Part shown: positions 27,637-36,025 of the stretch, piece by piece
Numbering within the stretch: position 1 is the stretch's first letter
Layout: each line of letters opens with the position of its first letter
Assembly (NCBI RefSeq): GCF_029840635.1
Contig: NZ_JAOCCU010000057.1
Coordinates: 1 to 38,606 of the forward strand
DNA from: Mitsuaria sp. GD03876
Lineage (GTDB): Bacteria > Pseudomonadota > Gammaproteobacteria > Burkholderiales > Burkholderiaceae_C
Direction: 5' to 3'
Length of the DNA stretch: 38,606 nt
Notes under the pieces: generated by a model
What the model saw: the letters and a program-made list of their open reading frames with translations, nothing else
Told to the model about the DNA's origin: nothing
Databases searched by the model: none
Program-made: the position numbers and the translations under genes

Positions 27637-28065
27637 TCAGACCAGCTCGAGGCCGACGGCGATGTTGCCGCGCGTCATCTTCGAGTACGGGCAGGTCTCG
27701 TGGGCGCGCTTGACCAGCTCATAGGCGGTGTCGCGGGGCAGGCCCGGCAGGCTGACGCGCAGCTGCGCGCTCAGCGAGTAGCCGTCGGCGCCCTTGTTCA
27801 GGTCGACGGACGCGTCGACGGCGGCGTCCGCGGGCAGCCGCACGCCGATGGCCTGCGCGGCCAGGCCCATCGCGCCGATGAAGCAGGCGGACCAGCCCAC
27901 GGCGAACAGCTGCTCCGGATTGGTCCCGGGGCGCGAGGAACCGGGCGAACCCAGCTGCACGTCGAGCCGGCCGTCGTCGGACTGGCCGCGGCCGTCGCGG
28001 CCGCCGGTGGTGTGGGTGCGGGCGGTGTAAAGGGTTTGAACGTGGTCGGTGGTCATGGCGGTCAT
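27637..28065 (-). CDS. Organic hydroperoxide resistance protein, Ohr/OsmC family
   Basis: 142-aa cytoplasmic thiol peroxidase of the Ohr group; 140-145 aa is typical. The two catalytic cysteines are present in the motifs GWSACFIGAM and AHETCPYSKMTRGN, with NPEQLFAVGWSACF matching Ohr. Ohr reduces organic and fatty-acid hydroperoxides using lipoylated protein. GGAG lies 6 nt before ATG 28065; a second ATG three codons on is possible. No OhrR repressor gene is next to it, and the 169-nt region upstream shows no clear operator to my eye. Confidence 0.92.
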   Translation of the reverse strand: MTAMTTDHVQTLYTARTHTTGGRDGRGQSDDGRLDVQLGSPGSSRPGTNPEQLFAVGWSACFIGAMGLAAQAIGVRLPADAAVDASVDLNKGADGYSLSAQLRVSLPGLPRDTAYELVKRAHETCPYSKMTRGNIAVGLELV

Positions 28066-28234
28066 GGAGGGCTCCGTTGAAGCAGCGTCATCTGCTGCAT
28101 GGCCCGCATTTCATCGGCGCGATGTATCGACGATGTGTGACCGCCGCGGCGAATTGGCGCCCTGCGTGTCCGCGGGCGCGCCGGACACACTGGCATACAA
28201 AGCGGAAGGGGCGGCGGACGCGCGAGGGTGCCGC

Positions 28235-30355
28235 TCAGGCCGGTGCCGCCTCGGGCGGGCGGACCGGAATCCCGACGCGAAAACGCGTGCCCTGGCCGGG
28301 CGTGCTGTCGACCTCGATGCGGCCGGCGTGCTTCTGGACGATCGAGTAGGACAGCGACAGTCCCAGACCGGTGCCCTGACCCACGGGCTTGGTGGTGAAG
28401 AACGGCTCGAAGATCCTGCGGCGGACCTCCTCGCTCATGCCGATCCCGGTGTCCTCGACGCTCACCCAGACCCAGTCGCCCTCGGCCCGTGTGGCCAGAC
28501 GGATCTCCCCACGCTGCGGGATCGCATGCGCGGCGTTGACGATCAGGTTCATGAAGACCTGGTTGAGTTGCGCCGCGATGCAGCGCACCGGCGGCAGCGC
28601 GCCGTAGTCCTTCTTGACATCGGCCTTGTACTTGACCTCGTTCATCACGACGTTGAGCGTCGATTCCAGCCCGGCATTGAGGTCGGCGTCCTGCCACTCG
28701 GCGTGGTCCACGCGCGAGAAGTCCTTGAGGTCCTGCACGATCTTCTTCACCCGCACCAGGCCGTCCTCGCTCTCGTCGAGCAGCTGCGGCAGGTCCTCCT
28801 TCACGAAGGCCAGGTCGATGCGGCGGTCCAGGTCGCCCAGCGCCCGGGCCACCGCCTCGGGCAGCGCGTCGGGGGCCGCCTGCATCGTGTCGAGCAGCCC
28901 GAACATCGGCTCGACGTAGCTCCTCAGCGTGCCCAGGTTGGAGCTGACGAAGCCAATCGGGTTGTTGATCTCATGCGCCACGCCGGCGGCGAGCTGTCCG
29001 ATCGAGGCCATCTTCTCGGCCTGCAGCAGCTGGTTCTGCGCCTCCTCGAGCCGGGTGTTGGTCAGCTTGATGCGCTGGTAGTTCTCGGCCAGCGCCTGCT
29101 GGACGCGCCGCTCCTCGGTGCGGTCCTGCAGCAGCCACCAGGTTTGCGCCAGCCGGTCGTGCGGGTTGGCGACGTAGGCGATCATCTGGATCCACAGCCG
29201 GTGGCCGCCCGCCGAGAGCATTTCCATCTCGTGCTGCAGCGAGTCGCCGCGCGAGAGCACCGGGTACGCCACGGCGGCCAATGACTGGAAATCCTCATCG
29301 CTGCAGAACAGCGTGCGGGTCGGAATGCCGCTCGGCGATGCGTCCCCGAGCTCGAAGATCTCGGCGAACTTGCGGTTGCCGCGCACGATGCGCTGGTTGA
29401 GCGTGGTGACGATGCCCACGGATGCGTTCTCCAGGAAGGCCTCGAGCTCATGGTGCGTCAGCAGCAGCTCGGCGGTGCGCTCGCTGACCAGTTCCTCCAG
29501 CTCGGCCCGATGGCGGCGCAATTCCTCCTCGGCGCGGCGCCGCTGGGTGACGTCCTGCAGCGTCTCGATGGCGCCGACCACGGCGCCCTGCGCGTCCAGC
29601 AGCGGCGCGGCGGTGAAGAACAGCCAGCGTCCGCCATCGTCCATCCGCGGGAAGAAGGCCTCCACCTCGTAGGCGTCGTCGACCGTTTCCGAGCGGCGGC
29701 AGCGGCCCTCGTACAGCGGGCCGCTTTGCGCCTCGATGGCGCCGTCGATGATCAGGTCGGCCAGCAAAGGGCGTGCTTCTGGATAGAAGGCGGTCCAGGC
29801 GTCCTGGCGCCCCAGCATGTCGAAGCGGTCCTGGCCGGTGAGTTTGCTGCAAGCCGCGTTCCAGTGCGTCACGCGATGTTCTCCATCGAGCACGAAACTG
29901 GCGACCGGACTGTTCTCGATGATCTGGTGCAGCACCCGGCCAACGTCGAGCAGGCTGGTCTGCACATGGCGCATGTCGCTCAAGTCCTGCACCGTCAGCA
30001 CGTTGAGCCGGCGTCCGCGCAGCGTGTAGGGGCGGGCGGTCAGCTCCAGCGCGCGCACCGACCCGCTGGCCGTCTGCGCCTCGATCTCGATGGCCGGCGG
30101 CAGCGCGTCCTGCGCGATCGCCTGCAGGCCATAGGTCCTGAGCGCCTCGCGCTGCGCCGGCGTGGCCCAGGCGTCGAAGGGCATTGCCGCCAGCGCCGCC
30201 GGCTCGTAGCCCAGCAGCCGCAGCATCGCGGCATTCGCATGGACGATGCGCTCCTCATCGTGTACCAGCAGCGGCGTGGTGACGGCCTCCCAGGCCGCCC
30301 GCAGTTCCACGGGCGGCGCCTCCGGCGGCGGTATCGCGGGGTCGGGCGCGTTCAT
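28235..30355 (-). CDS. PAS-domain sensor histidine kinase
   Basis: 706-aa predicted cytoplasmic histidine kinase without membrane helices. Three PAS-like segments are visible (about 15-115, 135-270 and 290-430), the first with LLVHDEERIVHANAAMLRLLGYE, a later one with LLDAQGAVVGAIETLQDVTQRR. A coiled coil follows. The H-box is GQLAAGVAHEINNPIGF, and the ATPase domain has the G1 box DTGIGM and GQGTGLGLSLSY near the C-terminus. ATG 30355 overlaps the upstream response-regulator stop by 4 nt. It ends a three-gene operon with two response regulators, which are its likely partners. The signal is unknown; PAS domains often bind haem, flavin or small ligands. Confidence 0.92.
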   Translation of the reverse strand: MNAPDPAIPPPEAPPVELRAAWEAVTTPLLVHDEERIVHANAAMLRLLGYEPAALAAMPFDAWATPAQREALRTYGLQAIAQDALPPAIEIEAQTASGSVRALELTARPYTLRGRRLNVLTVQDLSDMRHVQTSLLDVGRVLHQIIENSPVASFVLDGEHRVTHWNAACSKLTGQDRFDMLGRQDAWTAFYPEARPLLADLIIDGAIEAQSGPLYEGRCRRSETVDDAYEVEAFFPRMDDGGRWLFFTAAPLLDAQGAVVGAIETLQDVTQRRRAEEELRRHRAELEELVSERTAELLLTHHELEAFLENASVGIVTTLNQRIVRGNRKFAEIFELGDASPSGIPTRTLFCSDEDFQSLAAVAYPVLSRGDSLQHEMEMLSAGGHRLWIQMIAYVANPHDRLAQTWWLLQDRTEERRVQQALAENYQRIKLTNTRLEEAQNQLLQAEKMASIGQLAAGVAHEINNPIGFVSSNLGTLRSYVEPMFGLLDTMQAAPDALPEAVARALGDLDRRIDLAFVKEDLPQLLDESEDGLVRVKKIVQDLKDFSRVDHAEWQDADLNAGLESTLNVVMNEVKYKADVKKDYGALPPVRCIAAQLNQVFMNLIVNAAHAIPQRGEIRLATRAEGDWVWVSVEDTGIGMSEEVRRRIFEPFFTTKPVGQGTGLGLSLSYSIVQKHAGRIEVDSTPGQGTRFRVGIPVRPPEAAPA

Positions 30356-30915
30356 AGCGTGACGTCGCCCGGATCCTCGAGGATGAAGGACCCATCGTCG
30401 GCCCAGCGGACCTGCGTGATGCCCGGCTCCAGGCGCTCCAGTCGTCGCAGTTCCGCCTCCTGGGCGCTGATCTGCCCCTGCTGGGCCCGCACCAGGTCCG
30501 CGAGCCGGCGGTTCTCCAGCGTCAGCGCGCGCAGCTGCAGCACCTGCCGCACCGCGCTGAGCAGCTCGTAGTCGGCCCAGGGCTTGGCGATGAAGCGCGC
30601 GATCGCGGCTTCGTTGACCGCGCGGACCAGCGCGTTCAGGTCGGTGTAGCCCGACAGGATGATGCGTTCGCAGTCGGGCTGCAGCGTGCGGAGCTCGGTG
30701 AGGAAGTCCACGCCGTTCATCACCGGCATGCGGTAGTCCGAGATCGCCATCGCGTAATGCTGGCTGCGCGCGCGTGCCAGCGCCTGCGCGCCGTCGGCGC
30801 ATTCGTCGACGACGTAGCGGCCGCCGTCCGGGGTGATCAGGCCGTGGCGCAGCAGCCGCTGCAGCGCATGGAGGATGCCGGGCTCGTCGTCCACGATCAG
30901 CAGGCGCTCAACCAT
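30352..30915 (-). CDS. Response regulator with short coiled-coil tail
   Basis: 187-aa protein with a receiver domain (about 1-130) having acidic residues DDE near 9-11, phosphoacceptor Asp60 (ISDYRMP), Thr/Ser position ILSG and Lys in AKPW. After it comes a short coiled coil (ENRRLADLVRAQQGQISAQEAELRRLERLE) and a tail with no DNA-binding or enzymatic output domain. It may pass phosphate between the kinase and the HD-GYP regulator or act by dimerisation. It overlaps the upstream HD-GYP gene by 8 nt and the downstream kinase by 4 nt. Confidence 0.9.
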   Translation of the reverse strand: MVERLLIVDDEPGILHALQRLLRHGLITPDGGRYVVDECADGAQALARARSQHYAMAISDYRMPVMNGVDFLTELRTLQPDCERIILSGYTDLNALVRAVNEAAIARFIAKPWADYELLSAVRQVLQLRALTLENRRLADLVRAQQGQISAQEAELRRLERLEPGITQVRWADDGSFILEDPGDVTL

Positions 30916-32266
30916 GGGAGGCTCCTTGCGGGGTGACCGGCCGGGCGCCGCCGGGCGAGGCGTCGTCGTCGGGTCGGCGCACGTGCAGCGCCATGCGCAC
31001 GCCCTCACGGCCGGCGAACTCCCGGATCTGGCGCACCATCCGCGCGTCGAAGACATGGCCGGCCGCCAGCAGCAGCGTGCCCTTGGGCGTGAGCAGGTCG
31101 CGCGCGAGCACCATCCCGGGCTCGATGTCCTGAGGACTGATCTGGCGGTCGCGCGGGAGTTCCTCGGGCTCGTCGGTGAGCGCCAGCTCGAAGGCTTCGA
31201 CGATCTCCGGCTCATAGCGCGTGCCCGCGCCGCCGCGCGCCAGCTGCAGCGCCTGCGCCGGCGTGAAGTGCTGCTCGGCCATCCGTCCGGACAACGCCGC
31301 CCAGTAGTCGCTCGCGATGCTCAGCGCCTGCGCCGCCAGCGGCACCGCGTTGCCCGACAGGCCATCCGGAAACCCCTTGCCGTCGATGCGCTCGTGCTGG
31401 GACCGCACCAGCCGGGCCACATGCTGCAGTTGTCCCAGCGGCAGCAGCGCCGCCTCGCCGTTGAGGGAATGGCGGCGGTAGCGCGCGACTTCCTCGGAGT
31501 TCATCGTCGATACCGGCTTGTGCAGCAACGCGTCGGGGAAACCGATCTTCCCGATCTCGTGCAGCAGCCCGGCGATGTGGACGTCCTCCTCGTTGCGGGG
31601 CCCCAGGCCGAGCCGCCGGGCAGTGCGCCGGGCGAGGTCCGCGACCTGACGCGAATAGCCCGCCAGGCCGCCTTCGCGCAATTCCAGCAGTCCGGAGAAC
31701 ACCTGGATCGACAGCAGGAAGTTCTCCTTCACCTGCTCGAAGGACTTCTCCAGCATTGCGTTGACCTGTTCGAGTTCCTGCGTGCGGGCACGCACGCGCT
31801 TCGAGAGATCGGCGTTGAGCGATTGCAGCTCGGTGTTCTGGGACCGGGTCAGCTGCAGCAAGGCGCGGTTCTCGACCTCGAGCCGGCGTCGCGACAGCGC
31901 GTCGTCGATCGCCATCAGCAACTCGCGGTCATCCCAGGGCTTGGCGATGTGGCGCTGGATCTGGCCGCGGTTGACTGCGGCCACCGTCGCCTGGATGTCG
32001 GCGTAGCCGGTGAGCAGCAGGCGCCCGACCGTCGGCCAGCGTTCGCGCACCTGCTCCAGGAACGTGGCGCCGTCCATCTCGGGCATCCGCATGTCCGACA
32101 CCACGACGTCGATCGGTTCCTGCGCCAGCAGCTCCAGCGCGGCGGCGCCGCCTGGCGCCAGCAACACCCGGTAGCCCATGGGACGGACGAGCCGCCGAAG
32201 CGCGCTGAGGATGGAAGGCTCGTCGTCCACGAACAGGACGACGGGCGTCGTGGTCTCCTCGGTCAT
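30908..32266 (-). CDS. Response regulator with degenerate HD-GYP domain
   Basis: 452-aa protein: receiver domain (1-120, DDE at 14-16, phosphoacceptor Asp58 in VSDMRMPEMDG), coiled coil (about 125-180), HD-GYP-like domain (about 185-350) and a C-terminal extension of about 85 residues. HD-GYP enzymes hydrolyse cyclic-di-GMP, but key positions differ: HSxRV is YSRQV (Tyr204), HD is His236-Glu237, HHE is QHE, and GYP is Gly-Phe-Pro (298-300). His266 and the late SDYWAAL segment remain. Activity is therefore doubtful, and it may bind c-di-GMP or a partner instead. A GGGAGA ribosome-binding site precedes ATG 32266. It is the first gene of a three-gene overlapping operon. Confidence 0.9.
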   Translation of the reverse strand: MTEETTTPVVLFVDDEPSILSALRRLVRPMGYRVLLAPGGAAALELLAQEPIDVVVSDMRMPEMDGATFLEQVRERWPTVGRLLLTGYADIQATVAAVNRGQIQRHIAKPWDDRELLMAIDDALSRRRLEVENRALLQLTRSQNTELQSLNADLSKRVRARTQELEQVNAMLEKSFEQVKENFLLSIQVFSGLLELREGGLAGYSRQVADLARRTARRLGLGPRNEEDVHIAGLLHEIGKIGFPDALLHKPVSTMNSEEVARYRRHSLNGEAALLPLGQLQHVARLVRSQHERIDGKGFPDGLSGNAVPLAAQALSIASDYWAALSGRMAEQHFTPAQALQLARGGAGTRYEPEIVEAFELALTDEPEELPRDRQISPQDIEPGMVLARDLLTPKGTLLLAAGHVFDARMVRQIREFAGREGVRMALHVRRPDDDASPGGARPVTPQGASHG

Positions 32267-32421
32267 TGCTTGTCTCCCTGATGCGACCTGCCGACGAACG
32301 CTTGTCGAGTTTAGGAGCGCCCCGGGCCCGTCGCCAAGCCCGCCGGCGGGAGAGGGGGCTCGGCGGGACCTGCGCACGCCTTCCGACGGCCCCCGCACGA
32401 AACCCAGGTGCATCCTGCCAA

Positions 32422-32460
32422 GCCACGGTAAGCCAGTAAGTCACGGTGAATCCCGGTGAA
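32422..32460. promoter_or_regulatory. Near-tandem 10-nt repeats (CACGGTgAA type), possible regulator array
   Basis: TCACGGTGAA and TCCCGGTGAA are adjacent 10-nt repeats (32441-32460), and related CCACGGTAAG and CCAGTAAG lie just left. One-turn spacing on one face of the helix is typical of tandem response-regulator sites. They lie about 155-195 nt upstream of the HD-GYP operon start. No binding protein is known. Confidence 0.35.
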
Positions 32461-32535
32461 AGCAGCGTTGTCTCGACGTGAAGGAGGGTGCGTCTTGCGC
32501 CGCGCCGTGCTTCGATTCGCCCGCGATGCGAATTT

Positions 32536-32551
32536 CTTAAGACAGCCCTAA
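32536..32551 (+). promoter_or_regulatory. Possible OmpR-family (PmrA/QseB-like) box
   Basis: CTTAA (32536-32540) and CCTAA (32547-32551) are 11 bp apart start to start, close to the CTTAA-N6-CTTAA box of PmrA/QseB-type regulators with one mismatch. TAATCT (32549-32554) overlaps as a weak -10. The next + strand gene starts 132 nt downstream. Confidence 0.35.
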
Positions 32552-32683
32552 TCTGCCGGGCGCACCTTGCGGCCAGGGCACCCCATTGTTTGACGCAATC
32601 GGCCCGACCGGCCCCGCGGCCCACGGCGACGCCTTCCCCAAGACGCCACCGGCGCGGAGCCCGCCAGGTCCCAGGAGAAGCAC

Positions 32684-33016
32684 ATGAGCAAGTCCACCCC
32701 GATCCTCGCCATGGTCGCCGCCTTCGCGGCGGCGTCGGCCCAGGCCTCCACCAACACCGACGACGTGGCGCGCCGATCGGAGCGACGCGCGGCGATGCAG
32801 CAGCAGCTGCGCGCGGTGCAGGTCGAGCTCTATTGCGATCACCAGGACAACGCGATGCATCTGCTGCGCGACGCCCGTCGCCAGCTGATGGCCCAGCGCG
32901 ATCCGGACAACGCCGGCGACCTGCGCCAGCTCGAGAAGGTCAGCTGGCTGGTGCGCCACGGCGACACCGTCCAGGCGATCGCGACGATCGACGCGGCGCG
33001 CCACGACGCGGCCTGA
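32684..33016 (+). CDS. Small exported protein of unknown function
   Basis: 110-aa protein with a cleavable-type signal peptide (MSKSTPILAMVAAFAAASAQA) and an alpha-helical mature part of about 88 residues. That part holds one cysteine in VELYCDHQDNAMHLLRDARRQL and a TPR-like C-terminus (LRQLEKVSWLVRHGDTVQAIATIDAA). AGGAGA about 8 nt upstream supports ATG 32684. I do not recognise the family. It is convergent with the bestrophin gene, 18 nt away. Confidence 0.7.
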   Translation: MSKSTPILAMVAAFAAASAQASTNTDDVARRSERRAAMQQQLRAVQVELYCDHQDNAMHLLRDARRQLMAQRDPDNAGDLRQLEKVSWLVRHGDTVQAIATIDAARHDAA

Positions 33017-33034
33017 GGGCCGGTTCCGGCGGCC

Positions 33035-34030
33035 TCACATGAGGCAGTAGTCGACCGGCTGCAGCGGCGGCGGGACCTCGGTCTCGCCGAGCGCCTGCAG
33101 CAGGTCGATCTCCAGCGTGCGGCAGATCGCGTCCAGCGGCAGGTCGTTGGGACGCAGGCCGAAGGGCTCCTCGATCTCGTCGCCCACCGCGTCCAGGCCG
33201 AAGAAGGTGTAGGCCACGATGGCCACCACCACCGGCGTCAGCGCGCCCATCGAGTCGACCAGCCCGAACGGCAGCAGGAAGCAGTACAGGTGGGCCGTGC
33301 GGTGCAGCAGCAGCGTGTAGGGGAAGGGCAGCGGCGAGCTCTTGATGCGCTCGCACGACGCCGCCGAGGCCGTGAGGCCCGACAACGTGGCGTCGATCGA
33401 CGCCGACAGCACCGGATCGATCCGCCCCTGCGCCCGGCAGGCCTGCAGGTCGCGGCCCATCTGCAGCAGCAGTCCCGACGGCCGGTTGGCGACCGGCGCG
33501 ATCACGCGGGCATCGTCCTCGGTGAGCCAGGCGGCCAGGTCGGCGTCCCGCGACGTGCCGCGCAGCTGATGCTTGAGCGCATGCGCGAACGCCGCCATCC
33601 GCAGCACCATGCGCCGGCGCAGGGCGTCGACGGGAAGGTGGCCCGCGGACGCATCGGCGGTTGCAGTGGCGGTTGAAGCGGCGGTTGAAGCGGCGGTTGA
33701 AGCGGCGGCCGGCGCGTCGATCAGCGTGAGCACCTGGCGCGCCAGCGTGCGCCCGCGCAGCAGGACGTCGCCCCAGAGCTTGCGCGCTTCCCAATAGCGG
33801 TCGTAGCAGGCGTTGTTGCGGAAGCCCAGGAAGATCGCCAGCGGCAGGCCGATCAGCGAGAACGGCAGCGCCGACACCTGCAGCTTGTAGTCCAGCAGCC
33901 GGCCGTGGCTCCAGGTCACCAGCACCGCCAGCGCGATGTTGGCCGCCAGCGTCCACTTGATCTGTCCGAGGATGGAGCCTCGCATCGCGAAGAACAGACG
34001 GATGCCGGACGGGCGTTCGCGGACGATCAT
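33035..34030 (-). CDS. Bestrophin-family (UPF0187) ion channel
   Basis: 331-aa membrane protein. The bestrophin pattern is clear: a first helix after WTLAANIALAVLVTW, the SLIGLPLAIFLGFRNNACYDRYWEARKLWG signature (conserved FRxNxxYxRxWEAR), and in the C-terminal half YCFLLPFGLVDSMGALTPVV and a helix ending FFGLDAVGDEIEEPFG with the acidic cluster. Bacterial homologues are cation- or anion-selective pentameric channels. A four-copy Ser-Thr-Ala-Ala stretch is inserted in the cytoplasmic loop (DNA repeat at 33657-33704). ATG 34030 begins MIVRERPSG. Confidence 0.9.
   Translation of the reverse strand: MIVRERPSGIRLFFAMRGSILGQIKWTLAANIALAVLVTWSHGRLLDYKLQVSALPFSLIGLPLAIFLGFRNNACYDRYWEARKLWGDVLLRGRTLARQVLTLIDAPAAASTAASTAASTATATADASAGHLPVDALRRRMVLRMAAFAHALKHQLRGTSRDADLAAWLTEDDARVIAPVANRPSGLLLQMGRDLQACRAQGRIDPVLSASIDATLSGLTASAASCERIKSSPLPFPYTLLLHRTAHLYCFLLPFGLVDSMGALTPVVVAIVAYTFFGLDAVGDEIEEPFGLRPNDLPLDAICRTLEIDLLQALGETEVPPPLQPVDYCLM
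33657..33704. repeat. 12-bp minisatellite, four copies, in the bestrophin gene
   Basis: Four tandem 12-bp units (GCGGTTGAAGCG, the first diverged to GCGGTTGCAGTG) encode repeated Ser-Thr-Ala-Ala blocks in a loop of the bestrophin protein. Each unit is four codons, so copy-number change keeps the frame. Confidence 0.9.
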
Positions 34031-34099
34031 GGCGGAGGGCGGTGGCGCGGGGAGCCGGCAGCTTAGCCCACGGCAGGGGGCGGTCGGCCGTTCGTCGTA

Positions 34100-34118
34100 T
34101 TCGCTTGTATATTGCGAA
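34100..34118. promoter_or_regulatory. Inverted repeat at the promoter of the DUF2325 gene
   Basis: TTCGC (34100-34104) and GCGAA (34114-34118) flank an A/T-rich 9-nt spacer that includes a -10-like TATATT. It lies 22 nt upstream of ATG 34141 and could be an operator over the promoter; the arms are short. Confidence 0.4.
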
Positions 34119-34140
34119 GCGTCTTCAGAGGGCCCCGTCC

Positions 34141-35514
34141 ATGCACACGCCTCCCTTCAAATTGAGTCCCGGCGGATTGGCCGCGCTGGTCGGCGCGGAG
34201 GGCCCGCGCGCCGCCGCGCCGGGCGGCCGGCTCGCGCCCGTCGCCTGCTGCGAGGAGGACCGCGTCGCCGAGCTGGTCGCGCATGAGGACGCCGCCGCGC
34301 GCGCACCGGCGCCGAGTTCCGGCGCGGCCACGAACCGCATGCGGCTGCATCAGCTCGACCCGCACCTGCATTGCTCGGTGATCGGCAACTGCCTGGGCAC
34401 GGCGGAGCTGCGCCGGCTGATGGGCCGGCATGTCGAGGTGGCGGGGCTGAGCGATCTCGACGTGCACCATGCCGCGGTGTCGCTGGCGGTGCAGGGCGGG
34501 GAGGTGTCGAAGGCGCTGCACAAGGCGCTCGACCAGCGGCACGCGGGTGCCGTGCGCGCGTTCGCGGCGGCGGCCGACGAGGCGGCGCTCGATGCCGCCT
34601 GGCGCGAGGCCTGGCAGCGCGGCGAGGTGCAGGGCGCCTACTGGGCGCTGCTCACGCACAAGGCGGTGACGCCGGCGCTGCGGCAGACCGCGTTCGGCGA
34701 GGTCCACATGCTGTCGCACCTGATGGCGTCGGCGAACCGGCATGAACTCAAGCGCTTCGTCGCCCTCGAGAAGGGGCACGCGGAGCTGGAAGAGCGGCTC
34801 GAGCGCGAACAGGCCCGTCGCCAGGAGGCGCTCCAGGAGCGCGACCGGATGGCGGAGCAACTGCGGCAACAGGCGATCGACTTCGAGGGACGGCTCGCGC
34901 AGGCCCTGGCGTCTCGGTCGGAGGCGCCGATGTCGGCGCGGGAGCTGGGCGAGCAGGTGGCGATCCAGGCCGAGCGCCGGGAGCGCGCCGAGCGGCAGTC
35001 CGAGGACGCGGCGCGCCAGCTCGCGAGCCTGAAGGAACAGCTCGAGCGCGTGCAGGCGCATGGACGGGCGCAGGCGGAAGAGCTGGCGGCGGCGGAGGCC
35101 GAGCTGCACCGCCTCAGCGCGGGCGTGCCGGACACCAGTGGCGATGGCGCGGCCTTGCTCGCGCAACGGCGGGTGCTCTATGTCGGCGGGCGCCCCAGCT
35201 CGACGCCGGCGATCCGCGATTACGTCGAATGCCGGGGTGGGGAGTTCCTCCACCACGATGGCGGGCTGGAGGCTCGCAAGGGCCTGCTGGCGGCGCTGCT
35301 GCCGCGGGCGGACCTGGTGGTGTTCCCGGTCGACTGCATCGACCACGATTCGGCGCTCAACCTGAAGCGCCTGGCGGAGCGACACCAGGTGCCGTTCCTG
35401 GCGCTGCGCAGCGCCAGCCTGGCCAGCTTCGCCGCCGCGGTGCGGCGGGAGCTGGTGCCGTCGGGAGACGGCCAGGAACAGGGCTCGCGGCGCTTCTGCC
35501 TGCGGCACGCCTGA
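34141..35514 (+). CDS. DUF2325 domain protein
   Basis: 457-aa soluble protein. The N-terminal half (about 55-200) has conserved LDPHLHCSVIGNCLGTAELRRLM and a helical segment. A long coiled coil (about 205-330) is rich in Glu, Arg and Gln. The C-terminal DUF2325 domain (about 340-435) starts VLYVGGRPSSTPAIRDYVE and has FLHHDGG and VVFPVDCIDHDSAL, a Rossmann-like fold of unknown function; the Cys and His residues in it could bind metal. ATG 34141 is preferred to the upstream 34042 because AGAGGG precedes it and the upstream part is unlike the family. It is divergent from bestrophin. Confidence 0.82.
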   Translation: MHTPPFKLSPGGLAALVGAEGPRAAAPGGRLAPVACCEEDRVAELVAHEDAAARAPAPSSGAATNRMRLHQLDPHLHCSVIGNCLGTAELRRLMGRHVEVAGLSDLDVHHAAVSLAVQGGEVSKALHKALDQRHAGAVRAFAAAADEAALDAAWREAWQRGEVQGAYWALLTHKAVTPALRQTAFGEVHMLSHLMASANRHELKRFVALEKGHAELEERLEREQARRQEALQERDRMAEQLRQQAIDFEGRLAQALASRSEAPMSARELGEQVAIQAERRERAERQSEDAARQLASLKEQLERVQAHGRAQAEELAAAEAELHRLSAGVPDTSGDGAALLAQRRVLYVGGRPSSTPAIRDYVECRGGEFLHHDGGLEARKGLLAALLPRADLVVFPVDCIDHDSALNLKRLAERHQVPFLALRSASLASFAAAVRRELVPSGDGQEQGSRRFCLRHA

Positions 35515-35704
35515 GCGGACTGCTGCTGGCGATGCGTACCGCTGCCCTGGCGGTTCGCTGACCCGTCCTTGTCTCGATTCGAGTCGCGCCTACTTGCGTG
35601 CGTGGTTTCGATAGCAGGAACCTCGCAAAACGCGGGGCTCAGTCGATTTCGAGCCATTTCCACGGTCCTAGCATCGACCTTCCTGGTGGACCGGAGGACA
35701 TGCG

Positions 35705-36025
35705 ATGGCTCCCGAAATGATGGCCTTCTGGTTGGCTGGCATTTGTCCGCCCGCTGCCGGTTGGATCCTGAATCTCACAATGCGCGGATCCATGGCCTTC
35801 AAGACGTCGGTCGCGGACTGTGCGATCGCCCCCGCGCTCATCCTGATTTCAACGACGCTCTGGATGGTGATCGTCCGTTGGCTCGAACCCATCGTTGCTC
35901 GCGAGCGTCCTGGTGCGCGTGAGCTTTTCCGAAAAGCCTTCTGCATTGCGCTCATGTGGACGCTGATGCTCATGAACATCTTTGGTCACTACTTTCTCTT
36001 CATAAGGGGATTTCATGCTGGTTGA
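35705..36025 (+). CDS. Small membrane protein of unknown function
   Basis: 106-aa protein with about three hydrophobic helices (about 3-23, 36-58 and 80-100) and a loop with Glu/Arg residues between the second and third. A GGAGGA ribosome-binding site 7 nt upstream supports ATG 35705. The base composition is visibly lower in GC than the flanking genes (for example about 47 % in 35941-36000). The next gene starts inside its 3' end (11-nt overlap). I do not recognise a family. Confidence 0.6.
   Translation: MAPEMMAFWLAGICPPAAGWILNLTMRGSMAFKTSVADCAIAPALILISTTLWMVIVRWLEPIVARERPGARELFRKAFCIALMWTLMLMNIFGHYFLFIRGFHAG

Larger units (their letters stand above)
32267..32683. other. 417-nt divergent intergenic region
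   Basis: No convincing gene is present. The region separates the minus-strand HD-GYP operon from the + strand secreted protein. It contains near-tandem 10-nt repeats at 32422-32460 and a CTTAA/CCTAA element at 32536-32551, listed separately, and no clear terminator. Confidence 0.6.

Noticed and set aside
35569-35922. 117-codon + strand frame overlapping the small membrane gene
   Set aside because: No ribosome-binding site and no hydrophobic pattern, whereas the overlapping frame from 35705 has GGAGGA and three helices.
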